Counted from the first letter of the stretch, positions 17,556 to 26,437 are shown. The stretch: 64,000 bases of DNA from Clostridium_AI sp964409685 (GCA_964409685.1 CAYPEJ010000002.1:1-64000); one strand, 5' to 3'. A program made the numbers and translations. The notes: generated by a model not told the origin, from the letters alone.

Positions 17556-18908
17556 ATGTTAAGAGAAGCGTTACCTAAGATTATTACAGAGACAATACCA
17601 GGACCAAAAGCCAAGGCACTGATTAAAAGAAGAAACGATGCAGTGCCGACTGCCATTCGTTGTGCATACCCTGTTGTTATTGACAAAGGGGAAGGAGCTA
17701 TGATACAAGATGTAGATGGGAATATCTTTTTGGATTGGATCGGTGGTGTAGGTGTCTTAAATATAGGATTCAGCCATCAAGAAGTAGTGGAAGCAGTAAA
17801 AAAACAGGCAGATAAGTATTTTCATGGAATGTTTAATATTGTAACTCATGAGGGCTATGTAGCACTTGCAGAAAAACTTGCACAGATTGTACCAGTAAAA
17901 GGGGACAAGAAAAAAGTCTTCTTTGCTAACAGTGGTGCAGAAGCAGATGAAAATGCAGTGAAAGTGGCAAAAGCATTTACAGGAAGAAATAACATTATTG
18001 TATTCTCAGGAGCATTTCATGGAAGAACGAATTTAACTATGGCAATGACTTCAAAAAAGGCGTATGCGAAAGGAATGGGACCATTTCCAGGCGGTGTGTA
18101 CCGTGCACAGTTCCCTTATTTTTATCGTCAGCCAGAAGGAATGCCAGAAGAAAAGTTAGTTGCATATTATATCGAGAGCATTGACAAGATATTTGAGGAA
18201 TGTGCACCTGCAGAAGAGATTGCAGCAATTATCGTGGAACCATTGCAAGGAGAAGGCGGATTTATTCCAGCACCAATAGAATGGGTAAAAGCGGTTCGTG
18301 CAATTTGCGATAAACATGGTATTATGTTAGTAGCAGATGAAGTACAGACTGGTTTCTGTCGTACTGGAAAAATGTTTGCCACTGAATACTGGAAAGAAGC
18401 AGGTGTATGCCCTGATATTTTAGCGACGGCAAAATCTATTGCAGCAGGTATGCCATTGTCTGCAATTATTGCAAGAGAGGAAGTTATGGAGGCTGTGCCA
18501 GCAGGAACAATTGGAGGAACGTATTGTGGAAATCCGCTTGCTTGTGCAGCAGCTTTAAAAACAATAGAGATTATGGAACGAGATCATTTAGCAGATCGTT
18601 CTATGGAGATTGGAAAGAAAGTAACAGAACGTTATAAGGAATGGGCAGAAAGATACCCTATTATTGGTGATATCCGCGGACTTGGCGGTATGATTGGAAT
18701 TGAATTTGTCAAAGATGTCAAGACAAAAGAGCCTTATCCAGAGTTTGTATCGAAACTGATTCAGGAATGTGCAAAGAATGGTCTTATGATTGAAAATGCA
18801 GGAACATATAACAATGTCATTCGCTTTCTTGCACCATTAGTCATGACGGATGAACAGCTAGAAGCAGGTCTTTCCATTATGGAAGCAGCGATACAGGCAT
18901 GTATATAA
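17556..18908 (+). CDS. gabT: Class III aminotransferase, 4-aminobutyrate aminotransferase-like
   Basis: A 450-residue pyridoxal phosphate enzyme that moves an omega-amino group to a keto acid. Best fit is GABA to succinic semialdehyde. Seen: NSGAEADENAVK cofactor-phosphate region, the FHGRTNLTMAMT motif, ADEVQTGFCRTG with the pyridine-nitrogen aspartate, and the Schiff-base lysine K293 in ATAKSIAAG. Start at 17556 has AGGAGG nine bases upstream; an earlier in-frame ATG has none. The dehydrogenase domain encoded 4 kb downstream could reduce the semialdehyde product to a hydroxy acid. Putrescine, beta-alanine or taurine transaminases share this fold, so the substrate is not certain and the symbol is provisional. 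Confidence 0.8.
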   Translation: MLREALPKIITETIPGPKAKALIKRRNDAVPTAIRCAYPVVIDKGEGAMIQDVDGNIFLDWIGGVGVLNIGFSHQEVVEAVKKQADKYFHGMFNIVTHEGYVALAEKLAQIVPVKGDKKKVFFANSGAEADENAVKVAKAFTGRNNIIVFSGAFHGRTNLTMAMTSKKAYAKGMGPFPGGVYRAQFPYFYRQPEGMPEEKLVAYYIESIDKIFEECAPAEEIAAIIVEPLQGEGGFIPAPIEWVKAVRAICDKHGIMLVADEVQTGFCRTGKMFATEYWKEAGVCPDILATAKSIAAGMPLSAIIAREEVMEAVPAGTIGGTYCGNPLACAAALKTIEIMERDHLADRSMEIGKKVTERYKEWAERYPIIGDIRGLGGMIGIEFVKDVKTKEPYPEFVSKLIQECAKNGLMIENAGTYNNVIRFLAPLVMTDEQLEAGLSIMEAAIQACI

Positions 18909-19007
18909 CAAAAATGTGGGATAGTCACAGGCATAGTAGAAGTTGTTAATACATAGGACAGGCAGGATTTCCAGTGTAAAAATGAAAAAAGATGGAGGAT
19001 GCTGAAT

Positions 19008-19562
19008 ATGGATTATTTATCACATAATATTGCAGTCAATTTAAAGAGAATAAGAACTTCAAGAGGTATGAGTCTAGATGTAGTTGCTGAACAGACGGGG
19101 GTAAGCAAGAGTATGCTTGCTCAGATTGAAAAGGGAAATGCAAACCCGACTATTGGTATTCTTGGTAAAATTGCAAGTGGACTGCGTCTGGAGTTTAATG
19201 ATCTGATGAAAGCACCTCCTATGGAATCCTGCCTTGTAAAAGTACTTGATACGGTTCCAACAAAGGAAATCGAAGGACAGTATAAGGTCTGGACTTGTTT
19301 TCCGTATGAAGATAACCGTATGGTAGAGATTTACCGCATTGACATTGAACCAGGTGGGTTCTATGTTAGTGGCGGACATGGGGAAAAGACGAGGGAGTAC
19401 ATCTCTATCTTGGAAGGAACGCTTACTATAGAATTAGAGGAAGGAAAGCATACGGTTGTGAAAGAAGATGTATTCCGATTTGAGTCTGATCAAATACACA
19501 AATATTGTAATTATACTTCTGAAAAACTTAGTTTTATGTGCTTTTTTGTTGCCTATAAGTAA
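19008..19562 (+). CDS. XRE-family regulator with C-terminal cupin domain
   Basis: A 184-residue protein with an N-terminal helix-turn-helix (about residues 6-62, GMSLDVVAEQTGVSKSMLAQIEKG) and a C-terminal cupin that probably binds the effector. The same architecture is found in PuuR, the putrescine-utilisation repressor, and in many amino-acid and amine catabolism regulators. Start at 19008 is nine bases after GGAGG; the ATG at 18999 overlaps that site and is rejected. It lies between the two aminotransferases and is a second regulator of this region beside PucR. The repeated TGTACAATATAA motif just downstream (19572 and 19711) could be its site, by inference. Confidence 0.85.
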   Translation: MDYLSHNIAVNLKRIRTSRGMSLDVVAEQTGVSKSMLAQIEKGNANPTIGILGKIASGLRLEFNDLMKAPPMESCLVKVLDTVPTKEIEGQYKVWTCFPYEDNRMVEIYRIDIEPGGFYVSGGHGEKTREYISILEGTLTIELEEGKHTVVKEDVFRFESDQIHKYCNYTSEKLSFMCFFVAYK

Positions 19563-19676
19563 AACACATACTGTACAATATAATGCACAAAAGGACAATA
19601 AAAATAAAAAACAGTAAAATAGAAATCATATTAAAATACTGTAAAATAGATATATTTAAGAATTTATAAAAAAATG

Positions 19677-19720
19677 TTGACATAAAACTAAATGCATGAT
19701 ATTGTATATGTGTACAATAT
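19677..19720 (+). promoter_or_regulatory. Promoter overlapped by a perfect inverted repeat
   Basis: TTGACA (19677-19682), 17 bases, then TATTGT (19700-19705) make a credible sigma-A promoter. ATATTGTA (19699-19706) and TACAATAT (19713-19720) are an exact eight-base dyad with a six-base spacer lying over the -10 and the start site, the usual place for a repressor. TGTACAATATAA in its right half also occurs at 19572-19583. Confidence 0.55.
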
Positions 19721-19733
19721 AAAAGACGAATTT

Positions 19734-19784
19734 AAGGGCAATGGAGCTTACTTGCGAATAGTAGGTTCTGTTGCCCTTTTTGTT
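19734..19784 (+). terminator. Long terminator hairpin in the leader of the ArgD-like gene
   Basis: A 19-base stem (19734-19752 with 19760-19778, including several G-U pairs, no bulge) and a seven-base TGCGAAT loop are followed by a T-rich tail (TTTTTGTTATTT). It begins only about 22 bases after the predicted start of the promoter at 19677 and ends about 20 bases before the coding region. Transcripts from that promoter would stop after about 70 bases unless read-through is allowed. It could end the regulator transcript, act as an attenuator, or define a small RNA. Confidence 0.65.
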
Positions 19785-19802
19785 ATTTCATAGGAGGAAT
19801 GA

Positions 19803-21023
19803 ATGATGAAGTTAAAAGAACAGGGTATCACAGCACAGGAAATTAAGGATAAAGTAAATAAATATATGATTGAAACATATGAACGTTTCGATTTCTTGGC
19901 AGAAACAGCAAAAGAACAGTATATGTATGATGAAAATGGAGAAGCCTATTTAGATTTTTATGCAGGAATTGCCGTAAACTCTGTAGGTAACTGTAATGAA
20001 AAAGTTGTTGCAGCAATCAAAGAACAATGCGAAGACATTATGCAGACGTTCAATTATCCATATACAATTCCACAGGCTTTATTAGCAGAAAAGATTTGTA
20101 CCACAATCGGAATGGACAAAGTGTTTTTCCAAAATTCAGGTGCAGAATCCAATGAAGCAATGATTAAGATGGCTCGTAAATACGGCGTTGAAAAGTATGG
20201 TCCACATAAATACAACATCGTTACAGCTAAGATGGGATTCCACGGAAGAACATTTGGTGCTATGTCTGCAACTGGTCAGCCAGATAACGGATGTCAGATT
20301 GGATTTGGACCAATGACAGACGGATTTACTTATGCAGAATATAATAACTTACAATCTTTCAAAGATGCCTGCACAGAAAATACAATTGCTATTATGATTG
20401 AACCGGTGCAGGGTGAAGGTGGTGTGCATCCCGCAACACAGGAATTTATGCAGGGGCTTAGAGCATACTGTGATGAAAAAGGAATGCTTCTTTTATTAGA
20501 TGAAGTGCAAAGCGGATGGTGCAGAACTGGTGCAATTATGTCTTATATGAATTATGGAATCAAACCAGATATTGTATCTATGGCAAAAGCATTAGGAGGC
20601 GGAATGCCAATTGGTGCAATTTGTGCAACAGAGGAAGTAGCCAAAGCATTTACCCCAGGTTCTCACGGAACAACATTTGGTGGTCATCCTGTATGCTGTG
20701 CAGCAGCCCTAGCAACTGTAAATGAAATGTTAGACCGTGATCTTGCAGGAAATGCAAAGAAAATGGGAGCTTATTTCATGGAAAAATTAAATACGCTTCC
20801 TCATGTAAAGGAAGTAAGAGGACAAGGCTTATTAGTTGGTGTGGAATTTGATGATACTATCAGCGGTGTAGATGTAAAACATGCTTGTTTAGATAGAAAA
20901 TTACTGATTACTGCAATTGGTGCACACATGATTCGTATGGTGCCACCACTAATCATTACAGAAGAAGATTGTACTAAGGCGGTATCAATTATTGAAGAAG
21001 CAGTAAAATCGTTAGAAAAATAG
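19803..21023 (+). CDS. Class III aminotransferase, acetylornithine aminotransferase-like
   Basis: A 406-residue pyridoxal phosphate aminotransferase closest in style to ArgD (acetylornithine/succinylornithine transaminase). NSGAESNEAMIKMARKY, FHGRTFGAMSATGQ, LDEVQSGWCRTG and the Schiff-base lysine K262 in MAKALGGG are all intact. No other arginine-synthesis gene is near; instead it sits in an amine-catabolism setting behind an XRE-cupin regulator and before a permease-dehydrogenase fusion. It may therefore act on ornithine, putrescine or GABA rather than in arginine synthesis. Start at 19803 follows TAGGAGGAATGA; the second codon is also ATG. A strong terminator hairpin stands in its leader. 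Confidence 0.8.
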   Translation: MMKLKEQGITAQEIKDKVNKYMIETYERFDFLAETAKEQYMYDENGEAYLDFYAGIAVNSVGNCNEKVVAAIKEQCEDIMQTFNYPYTIPQALLAEKICTTIGMDKVFFQNSGAESNEAMIKMARKYGVEKYGPHKYNIVTAKMGFHGRTFGAMSATGQPDNGCQIGFGPMTDGFTYAEYNNLQSFKDACTENTIAIMIEPVQGEGGVHPATQEFMQGLRAYCDEKGMLLLLDEVQSGWCRTGAIMSYMNYGIKPDIVSMAKALGGGMPIGAICATEEVAKAFTPGSHGTTFGGHPVCCAAALATVNEMLDRDLAGNAKKMGAYFMEKLNTLPHVKEVRGQGLLVGVEFDDTISGVDVKHACLDRKLLITAIGAHMIRMVPPLIITEEDCTKAVSIIEEAVKSLEK

Positions 21024-21048
21024 TAGAAACAGATAGGAGAGATGTCCG

Positions 21049-21642
21049 ATGAAACATTTTGTTATCACAATTGGCTGTGAATATGGCAGTGGCGGTCCAG
21101 AGATAGGAAAGGCAATTGCAGAGGCACTGGGAATTGAGTATTATAATAGAGATTTGGTTGATAAAGTAGTAGATCAGATTGGGGTAGATAGAGAACTGGT
21201 TGCAAAAGCAGATTCTGGAGATAGTGTCATGTACCAATTTGAAACAAAACTGGGACCAAGATATGCGAACCTGACAAACCGTGTTATTTATACACAGTTT
21301 GAAGTAATTAAAAAGTTTGCTGAGAAATCTTCCTGTGTCATTATTGGACGCTGCAGTGATTACATATTAAAAGAACGAAAAGATACTTTGAATATATTTA
21401 TCTATGCACCATTTGAGGTGCGTGTGAAGTCCGTTATGGAACAACAGCAGATATCCAAGAAAAAAGCGGAAGAATTAGTAAAGGCAGACGACGAGGCAAT
21501 GCATGCCCGTTATAAGTATATGACAGGAACCTATCGTGGTGACAGACATAATCGTGACATCTTAATTGATAGCAGTATTCTTGGATGGGATAAAACAGTA
21601 AAATACCTTCTTCAGCTCATTGATTTGCGTTTTGAAGATTAG
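21049..21642 (+). CDS. Cytidylate kinase-like family protein
   Basis: A 197-residue P-loop protein of the cytidylate kinase-like family (Cytidylate_kin2 type). The nucleotide loop GCEYGSGGPEIGK at residues 9-21 is a variant of GxxxxGK(S/T), and DRELVAKAD and IIGRCSDYIL are family-typical. True cytidylate kinase (Cmk) is longer and has a different start, so this is probably not the housekeeping enzyme; its substrate is unknown. ATG follows ATAGGAGAG. It is 25 bases after the ArgD-like gene and 25 bases before the fusion gene, clearly in the same operon, which hints at a regulatory phosphorylation step in this pathway. Confidence 0.8.
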   Translation: MKHFVITIGCEYGSGGPEIGKAIAEALGIEYYNRDLVDKVVDQIGVDRELVAKADSGDSVMYQFETKLGPRYANLTNRVIYTQFEVIKKFAEKSSCVIIGRCSDYILKERKDTLNIFIYAPFEVRVKSVMEQQQISKKKAEELVKADDEAMHARYKYMTGTYRGDRHNRDILIDSSILGWDKTVKYLLQLIDLRFED

Positions 21643-21667
21643 AGATTACAGAAAGGTGGAATGGCAT

Positions 21668-24319
21668 ATGGAAAAAAAGAAATCAGAATTTGATAAAGTA
21701 TTTAGTGCATGGGACATCCTTGTAATCGCCTTTGGTGCAATGATTGGCTGGGGATGGGTAGTTTCTTCAGGAGACTGGATTTGCCAAGGCGGTGTGCTTG
21801 GAGCAGCAATTGGGTTTGCCATTGGTGGCATTATGGTGTTTTTCGTTGGCCTTACTTATGCAGAATTAACGGCAGCAATGCCACAGTGTGGTGGGGAACA
21901 TGTATTTAGTTATAAAGCAATGGGACCGATGGGATCTTATGCTTGTACATGGGCGATTATCTTAGGATATGTCAGCGTTGTCTGCTTTGAAGCGTGCGCA
22001 TTTCCAACGATTATTACATACATTTGTCCAGGATTTTTGAAAGGTTATATGTATACAGTGGCAGGATTTGATGTATATGCTTCATGGGTTGCAGTAGCCG
22101 TGATAGTAGCAGCAATCATTACATTTATTAATATTCGTGGTGCGAAGACAGCAGCGATTTTACAAACCATATTAACTGCAATCATCGGTGGGGTTGGTAT
22201 TCTTTTAATTGCTTCATCCGCAGTAACAGGTGATGTTTCTAATTTTCAAGGACAATTATTTATTGGAAATGGAATGGGCGATAGTTTAAGAAACATTATC
22301 CGAGTTGCTCTTGTAACGCCTTTCTTTTTCATTGGTTTTGATGTAATTCCACAGGCAGCAGAAGAAATTAATGTCCCATTAAAGAAAATTGGCAAAATCT
22401 TAGTGTTATCTATTTTATTAGCAGTAGCATTTTATGCATTGATTATTTTATCTGTTGGTTATGTGATGAATCACACAGATATCTGTGCTTCTCAAGAAGG
22501 ATCTGGTCTGGTAACAGCAGATGCAATTTCAAAAGCATTTCATAGCAGTATTATGGCGAAGGTACTGATTGTAGGCGGTATGTGTGGTATTGTAACAAGC
22601 TGGAATTCTTTTATGATTGGCGGTAGCCGTGCCATGTATTCTATGGCAGAATCCTACATGATTCCACGTTCTTTTGTGAAATTACATAAAAAATATAAAA
22701 CACCAATCAATGCATTATATTTAATCGGTATTTTATCCATGATTGCACCATTCTTTGGACGGAAAATGTTAGTGTGGATTGTAGATGCAGGAAACTTTGG
22801 ATGTTGTCTTGCTTATTGTATGGTGTCTATTTCCTTCCTTATTTTAAGAAGAAAAATGCCAGATATGAAAAGACCTTATAAAGTAAAGCATTATAAAATA
22901 GTTGGAGTGATAGCAGTTCTGATGTCTGGTTTAATGGTAGCAATGTATATCATTCCAAATTCAGGCGCAACTTTAGTATGGCAGGAATGGATTATGGCAG
23001 GCGGCTGGACTATCTTAGGTGTTATCTTCTGTGTTATCTGTAAAAACAAATATAAAGAAAAATTCGGTTCTCATATTGATGTTGCGATTGATGGAGAAGA
23101 AGTTATAGCAGGCATTGCAGATGATACTGTAGAGACAGCTCTTAAAGCGGTTCGAAGCGAAGAAGCAACCAAGACAGAAATTCCATCTATGACATTTAAC
23201 TATTTCCTTCCAACTAACATTGTGTTTGGATGTGGAAGAGTGTTGCAGACTGGTGAACTTACAAAACCTTATGGTAAGAAGGCTTTAATTGTAACTGGTA
23301 AGAGCAGTGCAAAGAAGTCTGGTTTATATGATAAGGTAAATGACAGTCTGAAAACAGCAGGTCTGGCTACGGTACTATTTGACAAGGTAGCACAGAATCC
23401 GCTTACCACAACAGCAGAGGAAGGTGCTGCATTTGCCAAGGCAAATGGCTGCGATGTAGTTGTGGCAATCGGTGGCGGAAGTATTATGGACTGTGCGAAA
23501 GCAATTGCATTCTTAGCATTAAATGACGGAGATATTAATGATTATATTTATAATAGAAAGAAAAGCGATCTTGCATTGCCATTAGTACTGATTCCTACAA
23601 CATGCGGTACTGGTTCCGAAGGAAATGGATTTGCTGTATTAACAAATCCTGAAAATGGCGATAAGAAGTCCTTACGTTGTAATGCGATTGTTGCAAAAGT
23701 TTCCATTGTTGATCCAGAATGTATGATGACAATGCCTAAGAAAGTCCTTGCTTCTGTTGGATTTGATGCTTTATGCCACTGCATCGAAGCTTATACATCG
23801 AAGATTGCACAGCCATTTACCGATGCACTTAGTTTATATGCCATTGAGTTAATTGCAGATAACTTAGTGAATGTGTACCGAGGCGAAGGCGGAAAAGAGG
23901 CTTGGGAAAAAATTACTTTAGCAAGTACTATCGGTGGTATGGTAATCAACACGGCAGGGGTTACACTATCACATGGAATGGAGCATCCTGCAAGTGGCTT
24001 ACGAGATATCGTACATGGTCAAGGTCTTGCAGCATTGACACCTTCCGTTATTGAAGCTTCCTATAAAGGAAATCGGACAAAGTTTTCTAAAATTGCTCGT
24101 ATTATGGGAGGTTTGACAGCAGAAGACTGTGCTATGAAGATTCGTACCTTGTTAGCGGATTTGGATCTGACAGTTGGGTTAGGTGACTTGGGAATAAAAG
24201 AAGAAGATATTCCTTGGATGGCTGAAAACTGCTTGAAAGTTTCTGCAGCAGGAGTTGCAAACAATCCAATTGTGTTTAATAAGGATGAAATTGCGGAAAT
24301 TTATAAGAAAGCAATGTAA
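21668..24319 (+). CDS. Fusion of APC amino-acid permease and iron-dependent alcohol dehydrogenase
   Basis: An 883-residue single reading frame. Residues about 1-470 are an APC-superfamily amino-acid permease with roughly twelve membrane helices (AWDILVIAFGAMIGWGWV at the start, then INIRGAK). A soluble linker of about 30 residues leads to a complete group III iron-containing alcohol dehydrogenase (about 505-883): NAD loop GGGSIMDCAKA, metal ligands D700, H704, H769 and H783, spaced as in FucO. Neither half is truncated and there is no stop or frameshift between them. Import of GABA or a related amino acid, transamination, then reduction of the semialdehyde (4-hydroxybutyrate dehydrogenase-like) is the simplest reading. 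Start at 21668 has GAAAGGTGG upstream; the ATG at 21661 is out of frame. Confidence 0.85.
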   Translation: MEKKKSEFDKVFSAWDILVIAFGAMIGWGWVVSSGDWICQGGVLGAAIGFAIGGIMVFFVGLTYAELTAAMPQCGGEHVFSYKAMGPMGSYACTWAIILGYVSVVCFEACAFPTIITYICPGFLKGYMYTVAGFDVYASWVAVAVIVAAIITFINIRGAKTAAILQTILTAIIGGVGILLIASSAVTGDVSNFQGQLFIGNGMGDSLRNIIRVALVTPFFFIGFDVIPQAAEEINVPLKKIGKILVLSILLAVAFYALIILSVGYVMNHTDICASQEGSGLVTADAISKAFHSSIMAKVLIVGGMCGIVTSWNSFMIGGSRAMYSMAESYMIPRSFVKLHKKYKTPINALYLIGILSMIAPFFGRKMLVWIVDAGNFGCCLAYCMVSISFLILRRKMPDMKRPYKVKHYKIVGVIAVLMSGLMVAMYIIPNSGATLVWQEWIMAGGWTILGVIFCVICKNKYKEKFGSHIDVAIDGEEVIAGIADDTVETALKAVRSEEATKTEIPSMTFNYFLPTNIVFGCGRVLQTGELTKPYGKKALIVTGKSSAKKSGLYDKVNDSLKTAGLATVLFDKVAQNPLTTTAEEGAAFAKANGCDVVVAIGGGSIMDCAKAIAFLALNDGDINDYIYNRKKSDLALPLVLIPTTCGTGSEGNGFAVLTNPENGDKKSLRCNAIVAKVSIVDPECMMTMPKKVLASVGFDALCHCIEAYTSKIAQPFTDALSLYAIELIADNLVNVYRGEGGKEAWEKITLASTIGGMVINTAGVTLSHGMEHPASGLRDIVHGQGLAALTPSVIEASYKGNRTKFSKIARIMGGLTAEDCAMKIRTLLADLDLTVGLGDLGIKEEDIPWMAENCLKVSAAGVANNPIVFNKDEIAEIYKKAM

Positions 24320-24344
24320 AAAATTATATAAGAAATGAAATAAG

Positions 24345-24388
24345 AAACACCTCCAAACAGTTAGTAAGATTGATGTTTGGAGGTGTTT
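24345..24388 (+). terminator. Strong hairpin after the fusion gene
   Basis: AAACACCTCCAAAC (24345-24358) pairs exactly with GTTTGGAGGTGTTT (24375-24388), a 14-base stem with a 16-base loop, 25 bases after the stop codon. The T-run is short, so termination strength is uncertain although position and stem are convincing. Confidence 0.7.
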
Positions 24389-24512
24389 GTAACAAATCTA
24401 ATTCAAATCTATTTATAATCACGTTCGTTCAAGAAAAATTAATTTAAGCAATTCTATTCGACAAACGCCCATCGTTATGTTAGAATACCAAAAGAATAAA
24501 TTTGGAACTCCA

Positions 24513-24577
24513 ATTCAAAAAATGAATAAATTCAAAAATGAATAAATTCAAAAATGAATAAATTCAAAAATGAATAT
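24513..24577. repeat. Tandem repeat, about four copies of a 16-base unit
   Basis: The unit ATTCAAAAATGAATAA occurs at 24530-24545 and 24546-24561. A 17-base variant precedes it (24513-24529) and a copy ending in TAT follows (24562-24577). The array ends 17 bases before the methyltransferase start and runs into its leader. Each junction contains GAAT and ATTC arms. Confidence 0.85.
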
Positions 24578-24593
24578 AGAAAAGAGGGTTATC

Positions 24594-25364
24594 ATGGAAG
24601 CATATAGTGGCTTTGCAGAAGTTTATGACCTATTTATGGATAACATACCTTACGAGGAATGGTGCCAGTATCTTATCGGGCTGTTACAGGAGCACGGTGT
24701 TACAGATGGTTTAGTAGCCGATCTGGGCTGTGGAACTGGAAATGTAACCGAAATTCTTTCAAAATCAGGGTATGATATGATTGGAATTGATAATTCCGAA
24801 GAGATGCTTTCCATCGCAATGGAGAAAAATAAGGATGAATCCGTACTTTATTTATTACAAGACATGCGTGAATTTGAACTTTATGGTACTATAAAGGCAG
24901 CAGTCAGCATTTGCGACAGTATGAACTATATATTGGAAGAAGACGAGTTAGTGGAAGTGTTCAAACTTGTGAATAACTACTTGGAAAAAGACGGCGTGTT
25001 TATCTTTGATTTAAATACAAAGTATAAATATGAGACAATTTTAGGCGAAAATACAATTGCGGAATCTCGTGAAGAAAGTAGCTTTATCTGGGAAAACTAT
25101 TATTATGAAGAAGAAGAGATAAATGAATACCAATTATCCCTTTTCATACAAGAACCAGATCAAAAAGACATGTTCCGAAAATATACCGAAACACATTATC
25201 AGAGAGCTTATTCCATCGAAACAATCAAAGAATTGTTAGAAAAGGCGGGAATGAAATTTGTAGCAGCATACGATGCATTTACGAAGGAACCTCCAAAGGA
25301 GGATAGTGAGAGAGTATATATCATTGCACAGGAACAATGGCAAGAGCATAAATTATACGTTTAG
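24594..25364 (+). CDS. Class I SAM-dependent methyltransferase
   Basis: A 256-residue methyltransferase. VADLGCGTGNVTE (about residues 42-54) is the SAM-binding motif I, IGIDNSEEML the acidic motif II, and DMREFEL follows as in small-molecule methyltransferases of the UbiE/YqeM style. The substrate is unknown. Start at 24594 is preceded by AAAGAGGG; an earlier in-frame ATG at 24570 lies in the tandem repeat and has no binding site. It is 14 bases ahead of hslO, so the two are probably one unit. The repeat array in its leader is unusual and might change expression by copy-number change. Confidence 0.85.
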   Translation: MEAYSGFAEVYDLFMDNIPYEEWCQYLIGLLQEHGVTDGLVADLGCGTGNVTEILSKSGYDMIGIDNSEEMLSIAMEKNKDESVLYLLQDMREFELYGTIKAAVSICDSMNYILEEDELVEVFKLVNNYLEKDGVFIFDLNTKYKYETILGENTIAESREESSFIWENYYYEEEEINEYQLSLFIQEPDQKDMFRKYTETHYQRAYSIETIKELLEKAGMKFVAAYDAFTKEPPKEDSERVYIIAQEQWQEHKLYV

Positions 25365-25378
25365 AAAGGTGAAAAACG

Positions 25379-26257
25379 ATGGCAGATTATATTGTAAGAG
25401 CAACCGCAGCAAATAACCAAATTCGTGCATTTGCAGCGACAACAAAAGAATTAGTGGAGCATGCGAGAGTAGCACATAACACAAGTCCAATTGCAACAGC
25501 AGCACTTGGTAGATTATTAACAGGTGGTGCTATGATGGGAGCTATGATGAAAGGGGATAAGGATATTCTTACTCTTCAAATCAAATGTAGCGGACCAATC
25601 CAAGGCTTAACGGTAACAGCAGATTCTCATGGAAATGTAAAAGGATATGTAAATAATCCAGAAGTGATGTTACCTCCAAGCGAAGCTGGTAAATTAGATG
25701 TGGGTAAAGCGTTAGACTTGGGTGTATTAAGTGTTATCAAAGATATGGGTATGAAAGAACCATATGTAGGTCAAACACACTTAGTATCTGGTGAAATCGC
25801 TGAAGACTTAACAAATTATTTCGCAGAAAGTGAACAAGTACCTTCCGCAGTAGCACTTGGCGTATTAATGAATAAAGAAAACACAGTAAGACAAGCTGGT
25901 GGATTTATTATTCAGTTAATGCCATTTACAGAGGAAGAAGTAGTTGATAAGTTAGAGAAGAAGATTGCTTCTATCACATCTATCACAGCACTTTTAGAGC
26001 AAGATATGACTCCAGAGATGATTTTGGAAGAAGTTCTTGGTGAGTTTGGTGTTGAGATTAAGGAAAAGACAGAGACTAGATTTTACTGTAACTGCGATAA
26101 GGCTAGAGTAGAAAAGGCGATTGTAAGTATTGGGAAGAAAGATATCCAAGAGATGATTGATGATGGGGAACCAATTGAAGTGAATTGTCATTTCTGTAAT
26201 GAACATTATCATTTTTCTGTGGAAGAGCTTAAGGATATTATTAAGAGAAGTAGGTAG
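25379..26257 (+). CDS. hslO: Redox-regulated chaperone Hsp33
   Basis: A 292-residue cytosolic holdase that is switched on by oxidative unfolding. The substrate-binding domain fills the N-terminal two thirds (ATAALGRLLTGGAMMGAMMKGD, RQAGGFIIQLMP). The C-terminal zinc switch has C237-x-C239 and C270-x-x-C273, the complete CxC...CxxC set. Length is typical. Start has AAAGGTG upstream. It is coupled to the methyltransferase gene ahead of it and ends at a strong terminator. Confidence 0.95.
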   Translation: MADYIVRATAANNQIRAFAATTKELVEHARVAHNTSPIATAALGRLLTGGAMMGAMMKGDKDILTLQIKCSGPIQGLTVTADSHGNVKGYVNNPEVMLPPSEAGKLDVGKALDLGVLSVIKDMGMKEPYVGQTHLVSGEIAEDLTNYFAESEQVPSAVALGVLMNKENTVRQAGGFIIQLMPFTEEEVVDKLEKKIASITSITALLEQDMTPEMILEEVLGEFGVEIKEKTETRFYCNCDKARVEKAIVSIGKKDIQEMIDDGEPIEVNCHFCNEHYHFSVEELKDIIKRSR

Positions 26258-26265
26258 AAGAATAG

Positions 26266-26310
26266 GGCATCACTAAATAGAATTTAAGCTATTTGGTGAT
26301 GCCATTTTGT
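26266..26310 (+). terminator. Intrinsic terminator of hslO
   Basis: GGCATCACTAAATAG (26266-26280) pairs with CTATTTGGTGATGCC (26289-26303), one G-U pair, followed by ATTTTGTTT. It separates the housekeeping unit from the AT-rich two-gene insert. Confidence 0.8.
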
Positions 26311-26437
26311 TTATAAAAACGAAAAATCATGAATATATTTTAGAATGTAGAAAATAATATAGTAAATCACATTTTTCAAACGAGTTTTCGTTTAAAATAA
26401 TGATTTGCTGTGGTATTATATAAATGGAGGTGTAAGG

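Noticed and set aside
24513..24577. CRISPR-like array
   Set aside because: Units are contiguous 16-base copies with no spacers, and no cas genes are present.
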